From Saccharopolyspora sp. SCSIO 74807 (GTDB lineage: Bacteria > Actinomycetota > Actinomycetes > Mycobacteriales > Pseudonocardiaceae): DNA of 64,000 bases. Location: contig NZ_CP146100.1 in assembly GCF_037023755.1 (NCBI RefSeq), forward strand, positions 2,792,501-2,856,500. Direction: 5' to 3'. Shown piece after piece: positions 1-11,276 of the stretch (positions are counted from its first letter, which is position 1; each line of letters begins with the position of its first letter). Below the pieces are notes generated by a model that did not search any database, had not been told where the DNA came from, and worked only from the letters and a program-made list of their open reading frames with translations. Both the position numbers and the translations under genes were made by a program.

Positions 1-1
1 C

Positions 2-202
2 TTGCGGGCGCGGATCGGGCTGGAAATCCGCACGCGGCTGGAAACCGCGCTCGGCGAACGCAACGAACCGGATGTCCTGAACGCGCTGGAATTCGCCTGG
101 TCCGGTGCCATGGTGCACGCCGGAATGGGTTACACCTCCTACAGCAAAGTCGCCGACCGGCTCACCAAAACGGCCGAACTCGTGTTGCAGGGAAAATCCT
201 GA
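2..202 (+). CDS. TetR-family regulator, C-terminal fragment cut by window edge
   Basis: Only the last 66 or so residues lie in the window and the reading frame is open to the left edge. The helical tail with an FAWSGAMVHAGMG segment followed by a short amphipathic helix resembles the ligand-binding C-terminus of TetR-type repressors. The N-terminal HTH is outside, so the assignment rests on the tail and on the neighbouring P450 and oxidoreductase genes, which such regulators often control. A GGACA-N2-TGTCC dyad at 1503-1514 is a candidate target. It could be another all-helical regulator. Confidence 0.5.
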   Translation: MRARIGLEIRTRLETALGERNEPDVLNALEFAWSGAMVHAGMGYTSYSKVADRLTKTAELVLQGKS

Positions 203-336
203 CCCCACGGTTCAGCGCACGTCGATCCCGCTGATCTTCCACTGCTCGCCGATGCGCCGTGCGGAAACGCCCGATTGCGCCGGCCCGGATCGGCGATCGG
301 CGGTGCCCGCCCGCGGGATCGGCGTGGATCTCCGCG

Positions 337-693
337 CTACGAGCGGTCGTGCTCGCCGATCGCCTTTTCGACGACCGTGTTGAGTTTCGTGCCCAGCGGC
401 CAGCCGACGTAGTGCGTCAGGAAAAGCGCGATCTCCCGGAGCTGGTCGGCGTCGAGTTCGGCGTTGCCGAGCGCGGCCCGCACCTGGATGTCGGCCACGT
501 CGTCGAGGCCCTGCGCGGTCAGCGCGCCGAGCAGTAGCAGCCGCCGGTCGCGCAGGCTCAGGCCCGGCCGCGACCAGATGTCCGCGAACAGGTGGTCCAC
601 TGTGGTCCCGAAGAAGTCGCCGGGGCCGTCCTGCACCTCCCAGCCGTAGACCTGCTGCATCACGTCGAGCCCTTGTGCGCGCCGGGATTCCAT
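337..693 (-). CDS. Carboxymuconolactone decarboxylase (CMD)-like protein
   Basis: A 118-residue all-helical protein with the AhpD/CMD fold pattern, DRRLLLLGALTAQG followed by the helix ending LTHYVGWPLGTK. Family members are decarboxylases or alkylhydroperoxidase-like proteins of aromatic and alicyclic degradation. The AhpD CxxC redox pair is absent, so a redox role is unlikely. The ATG at 693 is chosen because GGAGGA lies about 6 nt upstream; the frame extends further but without a ribosome site. M. tuberculosis has a CMD gene (Rv0771) in its cyp51 region, which supports a link to the P450 genes here. The substrate is unknown. Confidence 0.8.
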   Translation of the reverse strand: MESRRAQGLDVMQQVYGWEVQDGPGDFFGTTVDHLFADIWSRPGLSLRDRRLLLLGALTAQGLDDVADIQVRAALGNAELDADQLREIALFLTHYVGWPLGTKLNTVVEKAIGEHDRS

Positions 694-814
694 GGACGCT
701 CCTCCGCGGTCCGGTCCGTTGTGGACGCCTGAGTGCCTGTCTTGGAAATCGAGTTCGGGCTTGTTCAAGCGGCGTGAGCCGCTTTCGCCACGCAACGAGC
801 TCAACGACAGGAAC

Positions 815-1309
815 TCAGTCCAGTGGTTCGCAGACGATGATGGGGATCGTGCGCTCGGTCCAGGACTGGTAGGAGTTGAAGTCCGAGTACACCTCGAGCA
901 GCTTCGGCCACAGTTCGGCGCGTTCGGCCTCGTCCGCCTCGTGCGCGCGCATCCGCAGCACCTGCTTGCCGATCTGGATCGTCACCTCCGGGTCGGCGGT
1001 GATGTTGTGGTACCAGCTCGGGTGCCGCGGCAGTCCGCCCTGCGAGGCGACCAGCACCACCCGGTCGCCGTCGCGCATGTACAGCAGGGGATTGGTCCGC
1101 TGCTGTCCGCTCTTGCGCCCGGTGGTGGTGAGCAAGCAGGTCGGCACCCCGCTGCGCAGTGCGCTGCCGACGCGCCAGGTCCCGCCGATGCGCCCGCCCG
1201 TCGCGCGATACACGCGCACGTGCATCCGGGACATGATCCGCATCATCTTCGGCACCAGCGGCGAATCGAGCTGCGTCGGTCGCTTCTTGGCCGTGGGCTT
1301 GTCGGTCAC
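815..1309 (-). CDS. Deazaflavin-dependent nitroreductase/oxidoreductase (Ddn/DUF385 family)
   Basis: A 164-residue protein with the split-barrel Ddn signature: TTTGRKSGQQRTNPLLYMRDGDRVVLVASQGG, here quoted in part as TTTGRKSGQQRTNPLLYM, then HPSWYHNITADPEV. Family members bind the reduced deazaflavin F420 and reduce nitro compounds, quinones or enones. GTG at 1309 is chosen because GAGGAGGA lies about 6 nt upstream; the longer open frame upstream is spurious. It is divergent from the P450 operon across a 328-nt gap, so the two may share control. Cofactor F420 is inferred from the family. Confidence 0.85.
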   Translation of the reverse strand: MTDKPTAKKRPTQLDSPLVPKMMRIMSRMHVRVYRATGGRIGGTWRVGSALRSGVPTCLLTTTGRKSGQQRTNPLLYMRDGDRVVLVASQGGLPRHPSWYHNITADPEVTIQIGKQVLRMRAHEADEAERAELWPKLLEVYSDFNSYQSWTERTIPIIVCEPLD

Positions 1310-1637
1310 GACGAGTCCTCCTCGGCGGCCCCGGGGTGGCCGGCGGCGGTGCCCGGTCAACGCTGGGGAGCCAGCGCGCACCGCACTGTAGTCACGCGTC
1401 TGTTCAGTTGTCCAGAACGTCGTTGGAGCGCGAAACCCGTGCTGTCCCGCCGTTTCCCGCGTGTTCGCGGTTGTTCGGCGCAATCTGGCTGTAGTACTGT
1501 CTGGACAAGTGTCCGGTATATCCTCCCCGCTCCGGCGACCGCTTGAGCCAGTGCGCACGGCCCGGGACGGAACAAGCCGGGTCGAGGACCGTCCGCCCTC
1601 CTGACCCCGTGGGCCCTGAACCCGTGGAGCGAACCCC
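1310..1637. promoter_or_regulatory. Divergent promoter region of the P450 operon with TetR-type dyad
   Basis: A non-coding gap between the divergent deazaflavin oxidoreductase and P450 genes. It holds a GGACA-AG-TGTCC palindrome at 1503-1514. The same GGACA-N2-TGTCC core occurs at 16013-16024 upstream of the NTF2-aldehyde dehydrogenase operon. Two-nucleotide-spaced dyads like this are typical TetR-family sites. The -35 and -10 boxes were not assigned with confidence. Confidence 0.5.
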
Positions 1638-4410
<2,773 letters not shown>

Positions 4411-4448
4411 GCGCCGCCCGCGGCGCCCGTCCGCCAATCGCGCTCGAC

Positions 4449-4499
4449 GAGTGAACGGCCTGCTGGTCCCACTAGATTGGACGAACAGTCCGTTCACTC
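4449..4499. repeat. 51-bp palindromic repeat, copy 1
   Basis: Arms of 21 bp (4449-4469 and 4479-4499) with three mismatches enclose a 9-nt loop CACTAGATT. It starts 39 nt after the ferredoxin stop, in the convergent gap before the 3' end of dnaE. Copy 2 follows after 13 nt in the same orientation. There is no T tract. Confidence 0.9.
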
Positions 4500-4512
4500 A
4501 CCCGGTCTCCTG

Positions 4513-4563
4513 GAGTGAACGGACCGTTGGTCCGAATAGATTGGACGAACGGGCCGTTCGCTC
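4513..4563. repeat. 51-bp palindromic repeat, copy 2
   Basis: Same 21-9-21 geometry: arms 4513-4533 and 4543-4563, loop GAATAGATT. It ends 62 nt before the dnaE stop codon. With copy 1 it forms a same-orientation pair separated by 13 nt. Confidence 0.9.
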
Positions 4564-4625
4564 GGAAAAGCGGGTGGGGAACACCGGGCAAGATCGCGTA
4601 CGGAGCCGCCACGGTGGTCGGCTCG

Positions 4626-7600
4626 TCACGCCGATCCCGCGCGCTCGATCGCGATGCCGCGCACCGACTTGAGCTCGGAGACGAGCTCGGTGCAGATCTT
4701 CACCGGCCACTCCGGCAGTTCCAGCCGGGTGGTGCCCAATTGGACGTGCACCGGGGTGTCGCCGTGGTAGGCGCCCAGCGTGTTGCGCAGCTCCGCGACC
4801 GTGTCCTTGCTGATCTTCTTGTAGTCGGCGCGCAGCACCAGCGGCGGCTCGGAGCCCGGCTTGTGCTCGGCCGCGGTGATGTCCACCGGCAGCGCGTCCG
4901 AGGCGAACACGCTGATCTCGCCCTCGCGCTCGTTGACCCGGCCCTTGACCGCGAGCGCGTTGTCCTCCACCAGGCTCTCGGAGAACATCTCGTAGGACTT
5001 CGGGAAGAACAGCACCTCGACGCTGGCGTCGAAGTCCTCCAGCGTGACGATCGCCCACGGCTGCCCGTTCTTGTTCAGCCGCCGCTGGATCCCCGAGATC
5101 ATTCCGGCGATCTTGGCCTCTTCCTTGCCGCTGCCGGGCTCGCGTTCACCGCCGACGAGTTCGGCGATGCTGGTGTCCTGGTACGGCCGCAACAAGCGCT
5201 CGGCCCCGTCCAGCGGGTGCGCCGAGACGTACAGGCCGAGCATTTCGCGCTCGTAGGCCAGCAGCTGCTTGCGCGGCCATTCCTCCTCGGTGAACTGCAG
5301 GTGCGCCAGCGGTGAGGTGTCGTCGGCGCTCGCGGTGTCGTCGCCGCCGCCGAACAGGTCGAACTGGCCCATCGCCTCTTGGCGCTTGAGACCGATCACG
5401 GCGTCGACCGCCGCCTCGTGGTGCTGGGTCAGCGCCATCCGCGTCTGCCCGAGCGAGTCGAAGGCACCGGCCTTGATCAGCGACTCGATGACCCGCTTGT
5501 TGCACGCGGTGATCTCGATCTTGTCGAGGAAGTCGGTGAACGAGCTGAAGCGGCCCTTCTCCTGGCGCGTCTTGATGATCGACTCGACCACATTCGCGCC
5601 GACGTTGCGGATCGCACCGAGTCCGAAGCGGATGCGGCCCTCCACGGCGGCGTGCCCGACCTCGGACTCGTTCACGTCCGGCGGCAGCACGCGGATGCCC
5701 ATCCGGCGGCACTCGGACAGGTAGACGCCGGTCTTGTCCTTGTTGTGCGCGTTGGCGGTCAGCAGCGCGGCCATGTACTCGGCCGGGTAGTGCGCCTTGA
5801 GGTAGGCGGTCCAGTAGGTCACCAGGCCGTAGGCGGCGGCGTGCGATTTGTTGAACGCGTAACCGGCGAAGGGCAGCACCGTCGCCCAGAGCTGGTCGAT
5901 GGCCTCCTTGCGGTACCCGCGCTCGACCATCCCGGCCTGGAAGCGCTCGAACTCCTGGTCCAGCACCGACTTCTTCTTCTTGCCCATCGCCCGCCGCAGC
6001 AGGTCGGCTTGCCCGAGGCTGTAGCCGGCCACGGTCTGCGCGATCGCCATGACCTGCTCCTGGTAGACGATCAGGCCGTAGGTGTCGCCCAGCACGCCTT
6101 CCAGCGGCTTGTCGAGGTCGGGGTGGATCGGCTCGACCGGCTTCTTGTTGTTCTTGCGGTCGGCGTATTCCAGGTGCGAGTTGACGTCCATGGGACCCGG
6201 CCGGTACAGCGCGACGCAGGCGACGATGTCGCCGAACCGGGTCGGCGTCATGCGCTTGAGCAGCGACTGCATCCCGCCGCCTTCGAGCTGGAACACGCCG
6301 AGGCTCTCGCCGCGGCCCAGCATCTCGTAGGCGGCTTCGTCGTCCAGCGGGATGTCCAGCGGTTCGATCTCGGTGCCGTGGTTGGCCCGCACCATCCGCA
6401 CGGTGTCGTCGATCGTGGTCATGTTGACCAGGCCGAGGATATCGATCTTGAGCAGGCCGACCGCCTCGCACTGCGGCCCGTCCCACCCGGTGATGATCTC
6501 GCCGTCGTCGCGCTTCCACAGCGGCAGCACGTCCAGCAGCGGCTCGCGGGAGATGATGTGCGCGCAGGCGTGCACGCCTGCGTTGCGGATCAGGCCTTCC
6601 AGACCGCGCGCGGTGTCGAAGATCTTGCCGATCTGCTGGTCGTTCTCGATCAGCGAGCGGACCTCGGCGGCCTCCTGGTAGCGCTCGTGCTCCGGGTCGA
6701 CGATCCCGGACAGCGGGATGTCCTTGGCCGCGATCGGCGCGGGCAGCGCCTTGCTGAACTGGTCGGCGAGCTGGAAACCGGGCTGGCCGAGGTGCACGCG
6801 GGCGGCGTCCTTGAACGCCGCCTTCGTCTTAATCGTGCCGTAGGTGATGACCTTGGCGAAGTACTCCTCGCCGTACTTCTCCTTGGCGTAGGCGATGACC
6901 TCGTCGCGCCTGCGCTCGTCGAAGTCGATGTCAATGTCCGGCGGCGAGTCCCGCTCGGGGTTGAGGAACCGCTCGAACAGCAGGCCGTGCTGGAGCGGGT
7001 CGATGTCGATGATGTGCAGCACGTACGACAGCAGCGCGCCCGCCGCCGAGCCGCGACCCGGCCCCACCCGGATGCCGTTGTTCTTGGCCCACCGGATCAT
7101 GTCGCCGACGACCAGGAAGTACGAGCTGTACCCCTTCTCGGTGATGACCTTGAGCTCCCATTCGAGCTGGTCGCGGTATTCCTGGGTGAACCCGTCCGGA
7201 TACCGGGTGGGGATGAATTCCTCGACCTCGTCGCGCAGCACCTCGACGTCGGTGCGACCGGCCTGGATCTTCGCCTGCGGCATCCGGTTGGCCTCGGCGA
7301 ACGCGTCTTCGTAGCCCTCGACCATGTCGGTGATCCGCAGCGTGCTGTCGGCCGCGCCGGGCACCTCGGTGTCCCAGTACTCGCGCATCTCCGAGGACGA
7401 CTTGATGTGGTAGCCATCGCCCTGGAACTTGAACCGGTCGGTGTCGGCCAGCATCGACCGGGTTTGCAGGCACAGCAACGCATCGTGCTGCCCGGCCTGA
7501 TCGGCGGTCACGTAGTGGCTGTCATTGGTCGCCACCGTGCGCAAATCGAGTTGCCGGGCGATGTCGACCAGATCGGCGCGGATGTTGCGCTCCATCTGGA

Positions 7601-8207
7601 TGCCGTGGTCCATGACCTCGATGAAGAAACGATCCGCGCCGAAAATGTCCTTGTAGTCCGAGGCGGCCTGAATCGCTTCTTGCTTCTGGCCGATCCGGAG
7701 CCGGGTCAGCACCTCACCGGCCAAGCACCCGCTCGTCGCGATGATTCCCTCGGAATGTTCCGCGATCAGTTCCTTGTCCATTCGCGGTTTGCGGAAGAAT
7801 CCTTGGGTGGAGGCCAGCGAAGACAATTTGAAAAGATTGCGCAGCCCGGTCGAATTCTGCGCGAGCATCGTCATGTGCGTGTAGGCACCGGCGCCCGAGA
7901 CGTCGCCGCCCTCTTCGTCCCCGGACGCCTTCTTGCCGGTCACGGCCCTGCTGCCCCAGAACACCGGCTTCTTGTGGAAGCGGCTCTCCGGAGCGACGTA
8001 CGCCTCGATGCCGATGATCGGCTTGATGCCGGTCTTGGTGGCGTGCTCGTAGAACGAGTGCGCGCCGAACATGTTGCCGTGGTCGGTCATCGCCACCGCG
8101 GGCTGTTCCAGCCGGGCGACCTCGGCGAACAGCGCGTCGTGCTTGGCAGCACCGTCGAGCATCGAGAACTCGGTGTGCACGTGCAGGTGAACGAACCGAT
8201 CAGACAC
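4626..8207 (-). CDS. dnaE: DNA polymerase III alpha subunit
   Basis: A replicative polymerase of 1193 residues, the usual size for actinobacterial DnaE1. Domains in order: an N-terminal PHP domain starting HLHVHTEFSMLDG, which houses a proofreading-type metal site; the polymerase palm with GPGRGSAAG and PDIDIDF carrying the catalytic aspartates; a helix-hairpin-helix region; a QFDLFG beta-clamp-binding motif; and an OB-fold plus C-terminal domain. GTG at 8207 is chosen because GGAG lies upstream and the PHP domain begins directly after; roughly 107 codons of open frame beyond it have no protein-like character. It is a stand-alone essential gene with no operon partner. Confidence 0.97.
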   Translation of the reverse strand: MSDRFVHLHVHTEFSMLDGAAKHDALFAEVARLEQPAVAMTDHGNMFGAHSFYEHATKTGIKPIIGIEAYVAPESRFHKKPVFWGSRAVTGKKASGDEEGGDVSGAGAYTHMTMLAQNSTGLRNLFKLSSLASTQGFFRKPRMDKELIAEHSEGIIATSGCLAGEVLTRLRIGQKQEAIQAASDYKDIFGADRFFIEVMDHGIQMERNIRADLVDIARQLDLRTVATNDSHYVTADQAGQHDALLCLQTRSMLADTDRFKFQGDGYHIKSSSEMREYWDTEVPGAADSTLRITDMVEGYEDAFAEANRMPQAKIQAGRTDVEVLRDEVEEFIPTRYPDGFTQEYRDQLEWELKVITEKGYSSYFLVVGDMIRWAKNNGIRVGPGRGSAAGALLSYVLHIIDIDPLQHGLLFERFLNPERDSPPDIDIDFDERRRDEVIAYAKEKYGEEYFAKVITYGTIKTKAAFKDAARVHLGQPGFQLADQFSKALPAPIAAKDIPLSGIVDPEHERYQEAAEVRSLIENDQQIGKIFDTARGLEGLIRNAGVHACAHIISREPLLDVLPLWKRDDGEIITGWDGPQCEAVGLLKIDILGLVNMTTIDDTVRMVRANHGTEIEPLDIPLDDEAAYEMLGRGESLGVFQLEGGGMQSLLKRMTPTRFGDIVACVALYRPGPMDVNSHLEYADRKNNKKPVEPIHPDLDKPLEGVLGDTYGLIVYQEQVMAIAQTVAGYSLGQADLLRRAMGKKKKSVLDQEFERFQAGMVERGYRKEAIDQLWATVLPFAGYAFNKSHAAAYGLVTYWTAYLKAHYPAEYMAALLTANAHNKDKTGVYLSECRRMGIRVLPPDVNESEVGHAAVEGRIRFGLGAIRNVGANVVESIIKTRQEKGRFSSFTDFLDKIEITACNKRVIESLIKAGAFDSLGQTRMALTQHHEAAVDAVIGLKRQEAMGQFDLFGGGDDTASADDTSPLAHLQFTEEEWPRKQLLAYEREMLGLYVSAHPLDGAERLLRPYQDTSIAELVGGEREPGSGKEEAKIAGMISGIQRRLNKNGQPWAIVTLEDFDASVEVLFFPKSYEMFSESLVEDNALAVKGRVNEREGEISVFASDALPVDITAAEHKPGSEPPLVLRADYKKISKDTVAELRNTLGAYHGDTPVHVQLGTTRLELPEWPVKICTELVSELKSVRGIAIERAGSA

Positions 8208-8678
8208 GCGGCCATCTCCGGAAGCGTCGGGTGGGCGGACAGCTGGCGCCGCAACTCTAGTCGCCCCACGCCGCGTGCTCGGAGAGCATCGGGCCCGTGT
8301 TGCTACCCGGCTACATCGATCCTGTGCGCAGTCGGTACCGCCCGGCCGCCCCGGGCTCCGGCCGGGCACTCCTACTCGCTGTCTTGCGGCTCGTACGACC
8401 CTCGCCGCGGCGCTGTTGATCGACGAGGAGCGGAGGCGGTCGGCACCTCCTGTCGGGGGAGGTTGCTGGCAGGTGCCGACCGGCCGACCCGGGCGGCAGC
8501 GACGGGGAGAACCGCTCGCCCGGGTCACCGCCCTGCTTGCAGGGCGGGGTCTTCTCTGCCCTGCGAACAGGGCGGAGCTTTTTCGCGTTCGTCATGGGAT
8601 TCGCAGGCAATCGGGGCATTGGCGGAACCGCTCGCAGCGCGGTGCTGAACCGCGAATAGCGTCTTTCGGCATTGAAGA
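8208..8678. other. Intergenic region upstream of dnaE
   Basis: About 470 nt between dnaE and the eroded regulator. The part next to 8207 should hold the dnaE promoter. The rest has no credible gene; open frames here lack ribosome sites and protein-like composition. It contains the hairpin pair listed separately. Confidence 0.6.
8528..8583 (+). repeat. Two near-identical hairpins, the second followed by a T tract
   Basis: The first hairpin, 8528-8547, has stem CCGCCCTG/CAGGGCGG and a 4-nt loop. The second, 8558-8573, has stem GCCCTG/CAGGGC and loop CGAA and is followed by GGAGCTTTTT. On the plus strand the second looks like an intrinsic terminator, but no plus-strand gene lies upstream. The duplication sits next to the truncated end of the regulator at 8679, so these may instead be remnants of a mobile-element end. 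Confidence 0.55.
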
Positions 8679-9630
8679 TTATGTCCAGAGCGCACCCAAT
8701 GTGCGGCGCAGATCCACTCCGAGGCTCAAGGCAGTTGCTTGCATGATCGGGAGGCTGAAGCTGGATTGGACGTGGCGATAGCCCGGACCAAGTTTCCGGG
8801 CGATCTCGTACGCGGACTCCCAATACCGCCAGGCGTCCCCATGCCGCCCTTTCCGGGCGCATGTAAGGGCGTTTTCCGCCCGTAGCGCACCGACCATCCC
8901 GCGCCAGTCAGCAGCCGCCGACTCCACGTAGGGCTCAAGCTGAGCGGCACCGTCATGTGCGACCGAGATCGCCCCGTCCCAACGCCCGGACTCGCGCAGC
9001 GCTTGCACCAGTGCCCATGCGCCCGCCGCCATCGCGTACGGGTCGTCAGCGTCCTGTCCCTCGGTGACCGCTCTATCAGCGACGAGCCACACCAGCTCAG
9101 GATCGGGTTGGTAGGCAACGTAGAAATCCGCCAACTGATAGACGCCCGCCAAGACCCGTCGTGCGTTGCGTCGTTCTTCTCCCCATCGCGCCCGCACAGC
9201 ACGTTGCGCATCGCGAATGAGATTCGGCAGAACGGCACCGACCTGTGTCCGGTGGTCCGGTGACGAGTGGCGAAGATGCCACGCTGCAGCAAGCCGCTCA
9301 CGCAGGTGCGCCAGGTCCACCGGGCGCGTATCCGAGCTGAGTCGGTAGTCCATCAAAGCCGCCCGCACGTCGTTGAGCGCGCCGTGCGCGGGGCCTATCG
9401 CGTACCTGGAGATCGAGACTGCTTCTCCGTTGCCGGTCAGCTCGGCGAGGTCGCTGATGTCGAGCGCGCCGGCGATCTTGGTGAGCATGTGGAGCTTCGG
9501 GGTCTGGAGCCGACCGGATTCGACTGCCTTCACCCATTCCGGCGAACGGCCGACGAGCCCACCAAGTACCCGACGGCTTATCGGCGCAGGCGCATTCGTT
9601 CTCGGAATACAGGCGCTTGCCCACTAGCAT
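8679..9630 (-). pseudogene. Degenerate HTH/TPR-like transcriptional regulator
   Basis: The main frame 8679-9533 encodes the end of an XRE-type HTH (GLVGRSPEWVKAVESGRL just upstream and across the GTG at 9533) and a helical repeat domain. The frame upstream of 9533 runs to a stop at 9624-9626 without ATG, GTG or TTG, so the first HTH helices are not in frame. An ATG at 9630 opens another frame reading GKRLYSENE, as if a one-base frameshift near 9590-9600 had split the gene. The C-terminus stops after PIMQATALSLGVDLRR, where relatives continue for roughly 80-100 residues. A functional short form from GTG 9533 cannot be excluded. An orphan DUF397 gene is divergent from it. Confidence 0.6.
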
Positions 9631-9669
9631 CCTGGAGATTGCAAGCCACCCGTACGAAGGAGTCGCACC

Positions 9670-9855
9670 ATGAGCGCAGGTATTCATTGGCGGAAATCGA
9701 GCCGGAGCGGGCAGGGCAACAACTGTGTCGAGGTCGCGGACGCCCGGTTGGTCCGGGACAGCAAGCTCGGTGCGCGGTCGCCGGTGCTGGAGGTGTCCGC
9801 GAAAGCGTTCAGCGACTTCATCAACGCCGCCAAAGACGGCCGCTTCGACGGTTGA
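9670..9855 (+). CDS. DUF397 domain protein
   Basis: A 61-residue protein with the DUF397 pattern: HWRKSSRSGQGNNCVEVAD, then VRDSK, then AFSDFINAAKDGRFDG. These small actinobacterial proteins usually pair with HTH regulators and are linked to development and antibiotic control; the biochemical role is not settled. AAGGAG lies 7 nt before the ATG. Its natural regulator partner would be the adjacent divergent HTH gene, which appears broken, leaving this copy an orphan. A complete pair exists at 60038-61078. Confidence 0.88.
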   Translation: MSAGIHWRKSSRSGQGNNCVEVADARLVRDSKLGARSPVLEVSAKAFSDFINAAKDGRFDG

Positions 9856-9885
9856 GGTCGCGGATCGAGCGCTGGAGGGAGTCGG

Positions 9886-10635
9886 ATGCGGACCGCTGAG
9901 CTGAGCGATCTGACCGTGCACGTCGACACGGGCCGGTGGAACGAGACGGTCCTGGACTCGGTGCACCTCGTGGTGCCCGCGGGCCGGATCACCGCGCTGC
10001 TCGGCGAATCCGGCTGCGGCAAATCCATGGTGGCCGCGGCGCTGACGGGTCTGCTCCCCGCGGTCGCGCGCAGTACCGGGGACGTGTGCATCAACGGGAC
10101 GGCAGTGCGGGACGAGCAGCAGTGGCGAAAGCTCCGTGCCGGAACCGTTGGCCTGGTGCCGCAATTCGGGGTCGAGGCGTTCGCGGCGGAGAAAACCGTT
10201 GGCGCGCAACTATTCGAGCGGCAACGGCTGCATGGCGGCCGGAGCGTCGAGGATGCCTGCGCGGCGGCGCTTTATCCGGCCGAGGCACTCGATCTGCATC
10301 CGGATCAGCATTCCAGCGGGCAGATCCAGCGGGCCGCGCTGGCCGCGGCGTTGCTGCCCGATCCCGATCTGCTCATCGTGGACGAGCCCAGTTCGTCCCT
10401 CGATCTCGGCACCGCCTACGAGGTGTGGGCCAATCTGCGCGCCTACGCCGATTCCGGAGCTGCGGTGCTGGCCATCACCCACGACGTCGCGCTGCTCATC
10501 GAGACCGGAGCCGCCGATCAAATCGTCTTCATGCGCGATGGCCGCACCATCGCCGCGGGTTCACCGGCCGAGGTGCGTGCTCTCGAAGATCCTTACGTGC
10601 AGGGCTTCTTTCACCAGCTCTGGGGTTTGCGCTGA
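9886..10635 (+). CDS. Orphan ABC transporter ATP-binding protein (DppD/OppD-like)
   Basis: A 249-residue ATPase with Walker A GESGCGKS, Q-loop region PQFG, a modified signature SSGQIQRA in place of LSGGQ, Walker B LLIVDEP and the switch His in ITHD. The sequence is closest in style to peptide/nickel ATPases. No permease or binding protein lies nearby, so it either serves a distant transporter or acts as a soluble ABC protein. The start follows the DUF397 gene by 30 nt, with GGAGGGAG upstream. The altered signature motif may lower activity. Confidence 0.85.
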   Translation: MRTAELSDLTVHVDTGRWNETVLDSVHLVVPAGRITALLGESGCGKSMVAAALTGLLPAVARSTGDVCINGTAVRDEQQWRKLRAGTVGLVPQFGVEAFAAEKTVGAQLFERQRLHGGRSVEDACAAALYPAEALDLHPDQHSSGQIQRAALAAALLPDPDLLIVDEPSSSLDLGTAYEVWANLRAYADSGAAVLAITHDVALLIETGAADQIVFMRDGRTIAAGSPAEVRALEDPYVQGFFHQLWGLR

Positions 10636-11096
10636 CCGGCCTCCTCCGCTTCGTGCTTGGTCTGCCTGCACGGTCCGAGCACCGCTTCCACCCGGAGGTG
10701 GACTCGGTATGTCAACTGCCGCGGTAAGCCCGGTTCGGGTTCGGTGTGCGCGAGCACGAAATCGCGGCGGAGGCTGTCGCCGCGCTGGAGCACTGGCGCA
10801 TCCGCCGCGCGATCCCGTTCCAAATGCGCCTCGTCCGCGACCGTGCCGACGTTGTGCGGCGGGTCGGCGTACGGGATCCGGACCTCGTAGCGATGCGCGT
10901 ACGTGCGGGTCAGCTCATCCACCCAGTCGATGGCTTCATCGGGGCTGCGCAGGCAGCGCGGCTCGATCTCCGGCAGGTTCCCGGCCGGTACCTCGGCAGG
11001 ATCAGAAGAGGTTTCGGGTCTGATCTCGGCCGATCCGTGCCAGTGCACCCCGAGCATCGCCCAACGATCCGGATCGTCCAGATGCGGCTCGTCCAC
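10611..11096 (-). CDS. Hypothetical protein
   Basis: A 161-residue soluble, acidic-to-neutral protein with no family recognised. The GTG at 11096 has AGGA 6 nt upstream. The segment DEAIDWVDELTRTYAHRYEVRIPY looks like a genuine alpha/beta protein, and the charged composition is unlike a shadow frame. Its 3' end overlaps the convergent ABC ATPase gene by 25 nt. No signal peptide or membrane segment is seen. Function is unknown. Confidence 0.5.
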   Translation of the reverse strand: MDEPHLDDPDRWAMLGVHWHGSAEIRPETSSDPAEVPAGNLPEIEPRCLRSPDEAIDWVDELTRTYAHRYEVRIPYADPPHNVGTVADEAHLERDRAADAPVLQRGDSLRRDFVLAHTEPEPGLPRQLTYRVHLRVEAVLGPCRQTKHEAEEAGQRKPQSW

Positions 11097-11276
11097 GTTG
11101 CGTCCTAACTCGCTGGATGAGCGCGCAATGTATCGGAATCCGCGGATTGGGCCGCACGGGGGTGCGCGTACCGCCGAAAAGGCGAATATGTTTCCAGGGC
11201 GAACTTGCCGAATCATGGGTTCCGGGGAACTTCATTCTGGAAATGCCGGGCCGAACCGCTCAGCGGACCCGCCCGA

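Noticed and set aside
5379-8648. Long open frame opposite dnaE (about 1089 codons)
   Set aside because: It is the antisense shadow of dnaE, an effect of high third-position GC. It has Val/Arg/Gly-rich composition and no motifs.
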